A DNA stretch of 64,000 nucleotides from Carex sylvatica. Taxonomy: Eukaryota; Streptophyta; Magnoliopsida; Poales; Cyperaceae. The notes under the pieces were generated by a model. That model made no database searches. It had not been told where the DNA came from and worked only from the letters and a program-made list of their open reading frames with translations. The translations under genes and the position numbers were made by a program. This document shows, in pieces, positions 45,677-57,100 of this stretch. The first letter of the stretch is position 1, and each line of letters opens with the position of its first letter. The stretch covers positions 62,001 through 126,000 of the forward strand of contig CAXKVR010000114.1 of NCBI GenBank assembly GCA_964058845.1. The letters are read 5' to 3'.

Positions 45677-48600
45677 ATGCCTGCTGGCATGGTAGATCGT
45701 CTTAACAAAATAAGAATTCAGTTTGATGAAATAGCGAAGGACCGTGAAGCCCTCCAATTAAGGGAGAATGATGGGGTGAGGCATCCAAACAACAAAATTT
45801 CACGAACTCCAACAGGGCACATGGTGGATGAGGCAAGCATTTTTGGCAGAGGTTCTGAAATAACAGAAGTCATCAATTTCTTATTGTCTGAAAAAGAAAA
45901 GTCTTTTTCGGTCATTTCAATTGTTGGTAAAGGTGGCCTTGGAAAAACCACAATTGCTCAACTTGTCTACAAAGATAGGAGGGTTTCTCAGTGCTTTGAT
46001 TTATTGGGGTGGGTATGTGTCTCGAGGAATTTGATGTCAGGAGGCTCATTAAAGCAACCATTGAATCAGTCTCCTCAAAAATTCTTCGGATTGTTTGGTT
46101 AACACGAAATAAGGTTTGTTTTCAAAATTCTCCTATACCTTCTATTAGGTCAGTAGCTGCTTCTATTATTGCTTTAACTTCTTTTTGGTGCAAGTCACGA
46201 TTAGATAATTCTTATTTTAAGTTATCTTTAGTTATGTCTTTTGATGTTTTTTATTTGTCTCAGATAGGCCCTCTGATAGTATTATCCGACACGGATGCAC
46301 AGGATCAGGATAGCTCCCTGCCGGTTACCGACGAGGGCCCTGGTCTTGGTTTAGACGGGTTGGACCTAGCTGATTATTTGAGTGACCGAGCAGTTTCTGA
46401 TGCTATCGATCGTGTTGTTGACCTTCTACCTATTATTTCTATTTCATCAGCTAGTGCCTCCTCGTCTAGTGTTATAGTCATTTCTGATTCCATTTAGTCT
46501 TTCTATTTCATGTCCTACTAGTATATTTTTTTGCCTATGTTGTTAGATGTTATTTTAGTATTGTTATATTGCTTTGTGATAACATTTTCTTTTTAAGGAG
46601 CTGTTGTATGAATTCTCTCGTTTCGTAATGAAACTGGTGGGAATACCACATTTATCAAAAAAAAAAAAAAAAAAGTCTCCTCAAAAATCGATTATGGTTT
46701 GAGTGAGTTGAGCCCATTACAAAAAGAGCTTGCAAAAACTGTAAAGGAGAAAACGATACTGCTTGTTTTAGATGACGTGTGGAACGAGAATCAGAGTCTA
46801 TGGGAGTTGTTTCAGGTTCCTTTGAAAGAAGCAAAGATGGTCAGAATTCTCGTGACAACAAGAAATAAAAAAGTTACAGAGGTTGTGCAAACAACGATAT
46901 GCTTTAGCCCAACAAACTTGCCTAAAGATTCTTGCTGGCAGTTATTTCGACATTATGCATTTAGTGGTAGTTACATTGGCCCAATGCACTTGGTAGATTT
47001 GGGATGGGAGATTATGAGAAAGTGTGGTGGGTTGCCATTGGCTGTGAAGTCAATTGCAAGCCTCCTTAGACATGAAACAGATGAAGAGGGTTGGAGAAGG
47101 ATTCTAGAAAGTGATCTGTGGGAATCAAGTCCATCGAATGATATATTTCCAGCACTCCAGATCAGCTATGCTCAAATACCGATCTACCTTAAGCCATGTT
47201 TATTATTTTGCTCAACGTACCCAAAGGATTATATATTAGAAAAAAATAATTTGATAGAGTTATAGATCTCTCATGGCTATGTCGAATCCAGGGGCAAAAG
47301 GAAAATAACAGAAATTGGTGTTGAATATTATGAGGAGTTGAAAGAGAGGTCATTTCTTGATGATTTTCTAGACTGATCTTCAGAATGTTGCAAGTTGCAT
47401 GATATAATGAGAGGTTGCACTTGTGGCGGAGATTTGGAGCACCAGTATTGTATAGACAATACAAAGGCATATATAACCTCACTGCCGAATCTGTCAAAAT
47501 ATTATGAAGAATGTTGGGGCGACATAGGCACCTGTAACCTTACTAAATTTGAAGCATTAAGGGTATTGGAATTGAATGGGTATAGTTTGACAAAGATTCC
47601 ACACACCATTTGCCAGTTAAAACATCTTGCCTATCTTTGTATTATTTCTTTTCGTCTCAAAGTTTTTCCATTATCCATTGGCCTCCTGTACAACTTGCAG
47701 ACCTTAATTCTTGATTGCCCTTTCCTTGAATATCTACCTGAAAGTATTGGTGATCTTGCTAACTTAATGAGATTAGTTATTAAAAGCGATGAGTTAAAGG
47801 AAGTGCCTTTAGAACTCATAAATCTTTGTAACCTACATGGATTAACAATTCGATGTAATTGGATTCAAGCATTGCCTAATACAATAGGCTGCCTGAGTAG
47901 TTTAGAGGAACTTAACTTGTTGCCTAATATTGTCAATCACAAGCATGATTATGTTCCTCATGGCCTTGTTAACTTTCCGACAATAAAGACAATGAAAGCA
48001 TGGTTGAGAGTTAGAACTATAGCTTGGTTAAAGGATATGAAGGACCTTGAAGGAAAACTCTATGTTGAGGGATTAGGGAACATGAATAATTTAGTAGACA
48101 TCCAGTGTGCTAACTTGAGAAATAAGTGCAAACTTGAAACTTTGGAATTATGCTGGAAATCAGAAAATTATGAATTTGCTTCCGATGCAAAATCGTACAT
48201 GTTGCTTAACTGTGAGAAATCAGACCTGAGGTTAAGCCTCGTACCAGAAGAAATCAGACCTGATGTAGATATTTCACCTTTCTATGAAAAAACAGACCTA
48301 ATATTAGGCTGCATACCGACAGCTGCCAGGGTCGGGTTAGTTGATGCAGATGATGTGGATATTTCACCTTCCTATGAGAAATCAGAGCTCATATTTGGCC
48401 TCATACCAAAAGCTGCCGAGGACAGGTTTGTTGATATAGATTTTGCCTTGTTAGAATGCCTCCAGTCACATCCTAACCTCAAGAAACTTCTACTAAGCTG
48501 TTATCCTTCTGCCACATTATCAGGATGGATGAGGGATCCATCTTCATTGCAGTCAATTCTAGAGATCAGGTTACAAAGTTGTACCAATATTAAATCTCTT

Positions 48601-49032
48601 CCATTTAACAATCTTCACTCTCTCAAGCACCTCAACATTCAAAGATGTTACAGTCTCCAAGTTCTGCAGTTCGAACAATTGTCCTCCCAGCTTGAAAAAT
48701 TGCATATTGCAGAATGTCATGACCTGGAGTTGATTACCGGACTAGGGAATCTGAATATGCTGGCTACACTCGAAATTTATTCATGTATTTACCTTAAATC
48801 ACTAATTATGGATGGGCTGCAGTTGGTCGAATCTACTAAGCCCTTGGGTGATTCCTCTCGTGAAAAGCCACATATTGGCAGACAGAGCACTGCATCACTT
48901 AGAAGGTTAGAAATCGGTAACTGTTTATTGCTTTGTGTTCTACCAGATGGGTTGATTCCATCTGGGCCTTCCTGTTATGTGCATGTCAATCGTTGCGGCT
49001 GCCCTGACTTTGAAATTGGACATCTACAATAA
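45677..49032 (+). pseudogene. Exon 2 (NB-ARC-LRR) of CNL copy 3
   Basis: The readable start is at MVDRLNKIRIQFDEIAKDRE, homologous to base 3 of the window and to 54108. The intron-exon junction just upstream reads TTATGCAATGCATTTC where copy 5 has TTGTGCAAGTTATTTC. If copy 5 splices at GCAAG, copy 3 has lost the acceptor AG. Lesions are listed in the gene entry. Confidence 0.88.
46083..46674 (+). mobile_element. 5'-truncated LINE inserted in the NB-ARC coding sequence
   Basis: AGTCTCCTCAAAAAT occurs immediately before (46068-46082) and after (46674-46688) the 592-bp insert, a 14-15-bp target duplication. The insert ends in an 18-base poly(A). Its 5' part reads IVWLTRNKVCFQN and FWCKSRLD, the C-terminal pattern of plant LINE ORF2 after the RT, then a tail with serine-rich codons and a stop at 46496. 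It is inserted in the same orientation as the gene. Confidence 0.93.
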
Positions 49033-49500
49033 ATTAAATCAGGTTTGGAATGTTACTGTTATTATTTGAATATTTAATTTTAGACCTGTGAACTTCATTT
49101 ACTTTTATGTAATGAAAAGCCTTGGTAGGATTTGTCACTGATTAAACTGCTCCTAGTTCAACAAAAGAACATTTCATTTTTTTTCTTACTTGTTTGTTGC
49201 TGCTACATAAGCTCTTGTCCAATTTTTTTTGCAGCTTTGTTCAATGATATCTTCCATTCGCCCAACAAAGGACATTTAGGAGTACCCTGAAAGATCCTCC
49301 ATAGAAATTAATTTACTATTCAATTTGTTATATGATTTGTAATAAATGGAAGGAGTTTACTTGTGGGACTCATTTTCATTTATTTTGAATTTTTCCTATG
49401 CTCCTTTTTTTTTCGATTCTTCTCATCTTAAGAATCGTTAAATAAGCCAACTGCCAATTTTTGCTCATTGTGTGGATCTCCCCTGTATTTGTGTTGAGTT
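49033..49500 (+). other. 3' flank of CNL copy 3
   Basis: AAATTAAATCAGGTTTGG, then TTATTATTTGAATATTTAAT, TTGGTAGGATTTGTCACTG, TTACTTGTTTGTTGCTGC, CATAGAAATTAATTTACTATTC. This is the best-preserved reference for the orphan copies elsewhere. Confidence 0.75.
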
Positions 49501-50564
49501 GCTCAGGAGAGGGAAGGTGCTCTATATTAATGTTTAGAGCAGAGAAGGATTTCAAGTGGGTGTCTGTATGGAAAATTTGTGATGTGTTGTGCCATGACTA
49601 TGGAATAGGTACGTTGGTGAACAAAATTATGGGATTTCAAATGTTTTACTAACAATTCTTAGTTTCATATCATTTTCTTTTGATTGAAACTAAGTTATTA
49701 GCTGTGGAAAAAAAATGAGGATTCAAATGCCTTTATTTTTTGTCCATCCATCATGCTTGTATTTTTTAGTTTTCTAATAATAAAAATTCTACAATTTATA
49801 TGTCAATATAAAACATGTGATCTATATTATTTTCTCTACATGCACGTAAAAAAACTATGATTTTTTTATTTTAATTTTATATGAACCAATAAATTAAAAA
49901 TCAACATCCATAAGATATCTACACAAAACTAGATAAAAGAATGACATAATTTTGCATCGAGAACATGATATTGGCCACATCTACTATAACATTGGTGTAT
50001 TTTTGCAAGTTCATGAAACTAATAAAAATAAAATTGAAATGTTATGATATTTTTCATGTACATAGAGAAAATGATAAGATCATATTTAATGGTTTTATTT
50101 TGACATTTTAATTTTAATTTTCAAGTTATTTTAGTTCTAAAAATCAAGGTATAATAAAGATATAAAAAATAAAGACATTTGAACCCTCTCAAAAAAAATA
50201 ATGTACTACTTAAAGAGAATGGTAGCGGGTAATACATTTTGTGAGTAGTTTACGAATGAAAAAAAAAAAAAAAAAACGACAACAACAACCAAGGCAGATC
50301 ATTTATTGCTGGAGCCTATTTTGTCCGATCTGTTATCAATGGATGTCATGTTATTTACCAGCGTTAATTTTATTTTTTATATGCACATATATATAAATAT
50401 TGCATTGTATAGTCCGTACGTGCTTAATACAAAGTATATTACATATTTGCACTCTAAACAAAATTATTTAGCTTTGTATACTAAATGAAATTTCAACTTT
50501 TTAACGGTGAATTAAACAAATGGCTGGTTAACCAATTACATTTTTCTTTATCTACAAAAAATAA
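49501..50564. other. Intergenic, no feature recognised
   Basis: Very AT-rich sequence with poly(A) at 50260-50276. No gene or repeat family was recognised. Confidence 0.45.
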
Positions 50565-50790
50565 ATGGCAGGGAATTTGATAACCTATGTGCTCTCTCTC
50601 GCCACCAATTTTCTCCCCTCAATTACAGCATGTGCGCAAGCTCTATCCTCTTCATCAATTCCTAATAATAACTCAGAAAGTGGACGTGCTCGTGCTGTGG
50701 AGGAGGAGCTGGAGAGACTGATGCGAACTCTGAAGTGGATCAAGGCCACGATGTATGATGCGGAGGAGAGGGAGATCATTGTGATGTATC
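50565..50790 (+). pseudogene. CNL copy 4: truncated exon 1 only
   Basis: The reading MAGNLITYVLSLATNFLP through MRTLKWIKATMYDAEEREII is homologous to exon 1 at 52000 and 42596. Homology ends at about 50778, after GAGATCAT, and is replaced by sequence matching the CNL upstream region (as at 12425). The coiled-coil fragment is therefore fused to the upstream sequence of copy 5. The frame closes at TAA 50799. No NB-ARC follows. Confidence 0.88.
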
Positions 50791-50927
50791 AAATTGGATA
50801 AAATAATGAATCCACTTCACAGTGGAGAAAATTGGATAAATAATGACAATAACCAAGTTAGAGACTTAGCTTTGTTCACTATTTGTTGATAATTTTTTGC
50901 ATATTTTTCTTAACATGTTGACATATT

Positions 50928-51387
50928 TGATAGTTTTAGATATATATTTCGGTGGAGGGAAGAGAGACAATTCTCACAACAACTCTTTTATTATTCAAAC
51001 TATCTTTTGTATTTTCTCTCTTCCATTCTTACAACAGAATACAAGTTTATTTATAGCCTTAGACATGACTCTTAAAATTCGTGCAGTAATTAAAACAAAA
51101 CAGAATTCAAAACAACCCAAAACAGAATATAAAGCAGAACAGTAAATTCTGACCCTTGGTTACTAAAACTTCCATAACTTATTGTAGAAAACTCCAAACG
51201 ACTTGAAACTTGTACCATCAGACACGTCAAATAGACTCTTCATTTGTCCAGAATAATCTAGAATTGACCTTTCAAATTTGCTCATTAATCAGTCTCAAAA
51301 TCTGTCCACTACAGAATCCAAGAAGTTTTATTCATATTTCCCAATAAACCTAACTTTAATATACTAATTAAGTTTATATTTTCAACA
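50928..51387 (-). mobile_element. Solo LTR with 5-bp target duplication ATATT
   Basis: TGATAGTTTTAG...TATTTTCAACA is flanked by ATATT on both sides (50923-50927, 51388-51392). The paralogous region at 12515-12545 has the flanks joined with nothing between. It is 460 bp with no internal coding part. Read on the minus strand it starts TGTTGAAAATATAAAC and has a TATAAATAAAC box, so the LTR orientation is minus. Copia-like by its start, but the family is unproven. Confidence 0.9.
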
Positions 51388-51999
51388 ATATTTCTAATTT
51401 TTGTGTGATATATATTTAAAAAGAAAAACCTTTTCGAAATGTTTAGGTACCATGCCGATATTCGTATTGCGTCTGATCCCAACATTATGTGGCATGACAC
51501 AGCAAAAACACTTCTAATTTTTAAACCATCTTGAAAAGTGGCATGATATTTGTTTTGAAAATGAAGACTGCCACTACGACTGTTTTGAAAAGTTTTCTTT
51601 ACCAACTATTTGTTCATTTATTTATTTATTTTATTATTATTTTTTTGACATTGCTAGCAACTTGATGTTAGTAATGTGGGCCCTCTTACAGTCACGGACT
51701 CACCTAACAATTATCAATTATCGCATCTTTTACAACAAGTAGCAATAAATATATTAACTTAATCTTGTAATTGGGACTGCTGACCAATAAATAAATAAAA
51801 AGATGCATTATTGTAGACTTGAAATAAAAAAGAAAAATAAGTAGAAGTGAAATAAACGTGGAATTGCTCTGGGAGACTCCTCTGATCTAAAGACTCAGCT
51901 GCTCTTTATTCATTTCTCATTTCTCATTTCACAAATCAGATCTGACAATCCATTCATTCTTTCATCCCCCTCCCTCTCAACAGAAATCTACAGAGCAAA
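51388..51999 (+). promoter_or_regulatory. Upstream region and leader of CNL copy 5
   Basis: The upstream part (to about 51790) is shared with 12550-13150. The leader, about 51880-51999, is shared with 42475-42595: CT-rich with repeated TCATTTCTCA, ending CAGAGCAAA|ATGG. Conservation across copies suggests promoter/5' UTR, but single factor sites were not assigned. Confidence 0.5.
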
Positions 52000-52371
52000 A
52001 TGGCAGGGAATTTGATAACCTCTCTGATCTCTCTAGCCACCAATTTGCTCCCTTCAATTACAGCCTCTGCGCATGCTCCTTCTTCCTCTTCGTCAAATTC
52101 TAATAATTCAGAAAAGGACCGTGCTCGTGCTGCTGAGAAGGATCTGAAGAGGCTGATGCGAACTCTGGAGTGGATCAAGGCCACGATGTACGATGCTGAG
52201 GAGAGGGAGATCATAGACCGCTCTGTCAAGTTCTGGCTGAAGGAGCTCAAGAAGGTTGCTTATGATGCTGAGGATGTGCTTAGTGAGTACCGATATGAGG
52301 TCACACGTGTTCAAGTAGAGGCAAGAAAGGCTTCTCAGGCTTCTGGTTCTCACAAAAGAAAGGAGATGGAG
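52000..52371 (+). CDS. Exon 1 of CNL copy 5, intact coiled-coil exon
   Basis: ATG at 52000 in context CAAAATGG, shared with the other copies. It is 124 codons to a canonical donor. If not spliced, translation ends six codons later (VSVLCI). It is the only undamaged CC exon in the window. Confidence 0.88.
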
Positions 52372-52711
52372 GTTAGTGTCCTGTGCATATAGAAATCAAA
52401 AGGATCTATTTTTTTTTTGCCTTCTATCGTTGTAAGGTAGAATCTTGGATTTCAATTTAGAATCGAAAAGGGCAACGAAAAAAATTGACAATAATCAATA
52501 TATCTAAATAAAATTTAATTATTATATATAAGTCAGTGTATAATTAAGTTATTAAATATTTATTAACTGAGGTCTAATTCCTATGGAGGTATAATTTTAA
52601 AAATTTTATTGAAGACAATATAAAAAGATCTAACCACGCACAACGAACAATTTTTTTGCTGGATTCGAACTAGATATATAATATAAAAGAAAAGAAATCT
52701 ACACATTAATA

Positions 52712-53770
52712 AAGCCGAAATTTCTATTAGTATCCAAAAATTCTATCAAATTACTGAATCTATCCAATTTTGAGTAGAATTTCGAATAATGCCCTGTCCG
52801 GTTAATAAATAACCGAACTGATTGATTTTGTCCGGTTAATAACTAACCGGACTCAATCTACCCAATTCAAAAAAAATTTCCGGTTATTAAATAACAAGAT
52901 TGAGTTTTTTTTTTTTATATTGAAATATTAGAAATATTGAATATATTTTTTTAAAAATAGATGTAATACAATATAATTTGATTTATTAGAAAGACTGCAA
53001 AAAATAATCCCGATCAATATTTTTCAGATCGAATTTTTCGCGACTGTAAGAAAAATTAATATATTTCTTTATGTGTTATTGGAAAAAAATAAATATGCTT
53101 TGAATGTGAGTTATTGATCGCAGTTCAAAAATCACTTCTAGATAAAATAGAAAATATTGTGATCCTTTTAGTACATTTAATTTCTAAAAAGTTGTATCTA
53201 TTTTGAAAATTATTTTTGAATAACAATCATTAAATAACTTAAAGTTTATGTTTTTTTCAAAAATAGATTCAACTTTTTAGAAATTAAATGTACTAGAAGG
53301 ATAACAATATTTTCTATATTTACCTAGAAGTGACTTTTGAATCCAAGCATTTTTATTTTTTTTCAATAACACATAAAGAAATATATTAATTTTTTTTACA
53401 GCTGCGAAAAATTCGATCTGAAAAATGTTGATCCGGGTTATTTGTTGCAGTATTTCTAATAAATTCAATTATATTGTATTCCTTCTATTTTCAAAAAAAT
53501 ATATTCAACATTTATAATATTTCAATATAAAAAATAAAAAAATTTAAAAAATTTCTGTTTTGTTAAAAAAAAAAACTCAATCCAGTTATTTAATAACTGG
53601 ACAAAATTCTTGAATTGAGTAGATTGAGTCCAGTTAGTTATTAACCAGACAAAATCAATCAGTCCGGTTATTTATTAACCAGGCAGGGCATTATTCGAGA
53701 TTCTACTAAAAATTGGATAGATTCAGTAATTTGATAGAATTTTTTGGTATTAATAAAATTTTCGGTTAAT
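52712..53770. mobile_element. 1.06-kb foldback element in the intron of CNL copy 5
   Basis: The left arm (AAAGCCGAAATTT, ATTCTATCAAATTACTGAAT, ATAATGCCCTGTCCGGTTAA, GACTCAATCTACCCAATTC, AAAATCACTTCTAG, ACATTTAATTTCTAAAAAG) reappears as reverse complement in the right half, ending AAATTTTCGGTTAATAAAG. The arms are about 500 bp each and meet near 53225-53240. CCGGTTAATAACTAACCGG-type small palindromes lie near both ends. No transposase. Transcribed with the gene, it would form a long hairpin. Confidence 0.88.
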
Positions 53771-54107
53771 AAAGAGTTTGAATGTGTTATTTGAGAAACA
53801 AAAAAATTAGTAGTGCTGTGTCAATAGTCAAAATTGTTTTGTAATTATCAGCTCCCATTATTTCACGACATCAATCCGGACCATCCAATTTAATGAGGCA
53901 ATTATTTTGTAGAATTGTACTATAGAAAAATAACACAGAAATTATTATATGCATGTTAATTTATGCATTTCATTGATAAAAACACTTCGGTTAGAATATA
54001 TACATAACATATATCACACTATTGAACCAACCACTGCTGCTGCTTTTTTTTAAAATAAAAATAATGAACTTGTGCAAGTTATTTCCGTACATATTTCCGT
54101 ACATATT

Positions 54108-57100
54108 CGGCTTAACAAAATAAGAAGTCGATTTGATGAAATAGCAAAGGATCGTGAGGCTCTTCAATTAAGGGAGAGTGATGGGGTGAGGCGTCCAAAC
54201 AACAAAATTTTATGACCCCCAACGGGTCACATGGTGGATAAGGCAAATATTTTTGGCAGAGATGCCGACATTTCAAAGGTCATTGATTTCTTACTAACTG
54301 AAAAAGAGAAGTCATTATCAGTCATTTCAATTGTTGGCAAAGGTGGGCTCGGAAAAACCACCATTGCCCAACTTGTCTACAAAGATGAGAGGATTTTCCA
54401 GTGCTTTGATTTAAATGGGTGGGTATGCGTCTCTGAAGAATTTGATGTTAGGAGACTCATCAGAGGGACCATTGAATCATTCTCCAAAACAAATTGTGGT
54501 TTAAGTGAGTTGAGTCAATTACAAGAAGAGCTTGCAAAAATTGTGAAGGGAAAAACAATACTACTTGTTTTAGATGATGTATGGAACGAGAATCATAATC
54601 TTTGGGAGTCATTTCGAGTTCCATTAACAGAAGCAAGGATGGTCAGAATTCTCGTGACAACAAGAAATAAAAAGGTAGCGAAGGTCATGCAATCAACAAC
54701 CTGTTTTAACCCAAGTAACTTATCTGAATATTCATGCTGGCAGTTATTTGAGCATTATGCATTTAGTGGTACAAGTTACACCATGCCAAAACACTTGGTA
54801 GATATGGGAAAGGAGATTACAAGAAAGTGTGGTGGGTTGCCATTGGCTGTAAAGTCAATTGCAAGTCTCCTTAGGCATGAAACTGATGAAGAGGTTTGGA
54901 GGGAGATTCTGGAAAGTGGTCTTTGGGAAATAAAAAAATCAAATGAAGGGATTTTCTCAGCACTTCAGATAAGTTATGCTCATCTACCTGCTCATCTTAA
55001 GCCATGTTTTTTGCTTTGCTCAATGTACCCTAAAGATTACATATTACTAAGAGAGGATTTGATAAAGTTGTGGATTGCTCATGGGTACATCAAGTCCCGG
55101 AGCAATAGAAAAATCATGGAAATTGGTGTTGAATATTGGAATGAGTTAAAAGAGAGGTCCTTTCTTGATGATTATGGAACTCATTGGTTCGGACCAGAAT
55201 TTTGTAAGTTGCATGATATAATCCATGATCTTGCTCGATTTATTTCTGAGAATGAACAATACTCGGTGGAGATCAATCATCCACTTGATATTCAAGAGAG
55301 AACTGTTCCACGAGAAGCATACCATTTATATGTAAGAGATTCATTGGGATATGTAAATCAAATTCCCCAACAAACTATGAAGGGTTTAAGAACTATTTTT
55401 ATGGATTTACAAGATTGTGGATACGGATTTTGTACAAACTGTACAAAGTTCTCAACATTGTGGATGAAAATTTGTAAAGATTGTTTGGGAGACGTAACCT
55501 TCTGTAACCTCACTCAATTTGAAGTGCTCAGGGTATTGATAGTGAAATGGGATATTTTGACAAAAATTCCTGATCACTCCATTTCTGAGTTGAAACATCT
55601 TACCTATCTAAGTATTACTTCTCAACTTCTTAAAGTGTTACCATTATCCATTGGCCTCCTTTACAACCTACTGGCTTTAAAAGTTGAGTGTGAAACCCTT
55701 GAATATCTACCTGAAATATTGGTGATCTTCCTAACTTACAGTTTCTATCTATTCGTGCCAATATTGAAAAGCTACCAAAATCACTATGTTCACTTACTAA
55801 CTTACTGGAATTAACTGTCAGTGTGCACCGGGGATTCTTGGATTATGTCCCTCATGATCTTGTTAATTTTCCATCAGTAGCAAGAATTTTTGCATCATGG
55901 AATGTTAGAACTATAGGTTGGTTAAAGGATATGAAAGACCTTAAAGGAATTATCTCTATTGGAAAATTGAAGAACATTAATGATTTAGAAGATGCCAAGC
56001 GAGCTAACCTGAGAAATAAATGCAAACTTGAGATTTTAAAGTTATGCTGGGATGATCATATGGATCGTCTTTACAGTAGGGACTCAGAGCTAGAATTAGA
56101 TCTCGTACCAGAAGCTTGTGAGGGCGGGATAGTTGGGGCAGATGATATACATTTTTCCTTGTTAGAATGCCTCCAGCCACATCCTAACCTCAAGAAACTT
56201 GGAGTAAAAGGTTATCCTTCCGCCATAGTACCAGGATGGATGAGGGATCCATTGTTATTGAAGTCAATTCAAAGACTCAAGTTAGAACGTTGTGGCCATA
56301 TCCGAACTATGCAGCTGGAGCAGCTGCCGTCCCAGCTTAAAAGTTTGGAAATTTCAGGGTGTGACCACCTGGAGTTGATTACCGGACTAGGGCATCTGGA
56401 TATGTTGGAAGTACTAGAAATTGATGACTGTAAAACCCTGAAATCACTAACAATGGATGGACTGCAGTTGGTGGAATATACTGAGCCTTTTAGTGATTCC
56501 TCTCATGAAATACCACATATTAATCAACAGAGCATTTCATCAATAGTTCATGTAAGAAATTATCCTTCTGCCATACTACCCGGGTGGATGAGGGATCCAT
56601 TGTTATTGCAGGCAATTCAAAAACTCTGGTTATACAAGTGTGGCTATATTGAATCCCTTCCATTCGGCAATCTTCACACTCTCAAGGACCTCTCCGTTGC
56701 TTTATGTTCTAGTTTCCGAACTATGCAGGTGGAGCTGCTGCCCTCCCAGCTAGAAATTTTGCGAATTGCACGTTGTAACCACCTGGAGTTGATTACCGGA
56801 CTAGGGCATCTGGATAAGTTGGAAAAACTGGAAATTTGTTACTGTGAAACCCTGAAATCAATAACAATGGATGGACTGCAGTTGGTGGAATCTACTGAAC
56901 CTTTTAGTGATTTCTCTCATGAAATACCACATATTAATCGGCAGAGCATTTCATCACTCACAAGGTTGCAAATTAGAGACTGTGGTTCGCTTCATTCTCT
57001 GCCAGATGGGTTGATTCCATCTGGGCCTTGTGAGGTGTTTGTTGCAGGTTGCGGCTGCCCTGACTACAAAAAATCAATTCAGGTTCATAATTTTACTATT

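Larger units (their letters stand above)
42596..49032 (+). pseudogene. CNL copy 3, two exons, multiply disrupted
   Basis: Exon 1 (42596-42903) encodes the coiled-coil start (MAGKLIASLLSRATNLLP) but has lost about 80 bp relative to 52000-52371, closing the frame at an early TAG. Exon 2 runs to TAA at 49030. Inside it the P-loop GKGGLGKTT (45926-45952) is intact, a base is missing near 46023, a LINE sits at 46083-46674, and kinase-2, RNBS-B, GLPLA and RNBS-D follow in 46699-47262. TGG has become TAG at 47263, a TGA lies at 47374, and about 60 residues after KLHDI are gone. The LRR part (47395-49032) is open for 545 codons. It has one LRR fewer than the 1-2786 copy and a triplicated 25-30-residue unit at 48213-48450. 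The intron carries a small LTR element. Confidence 0.93.
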
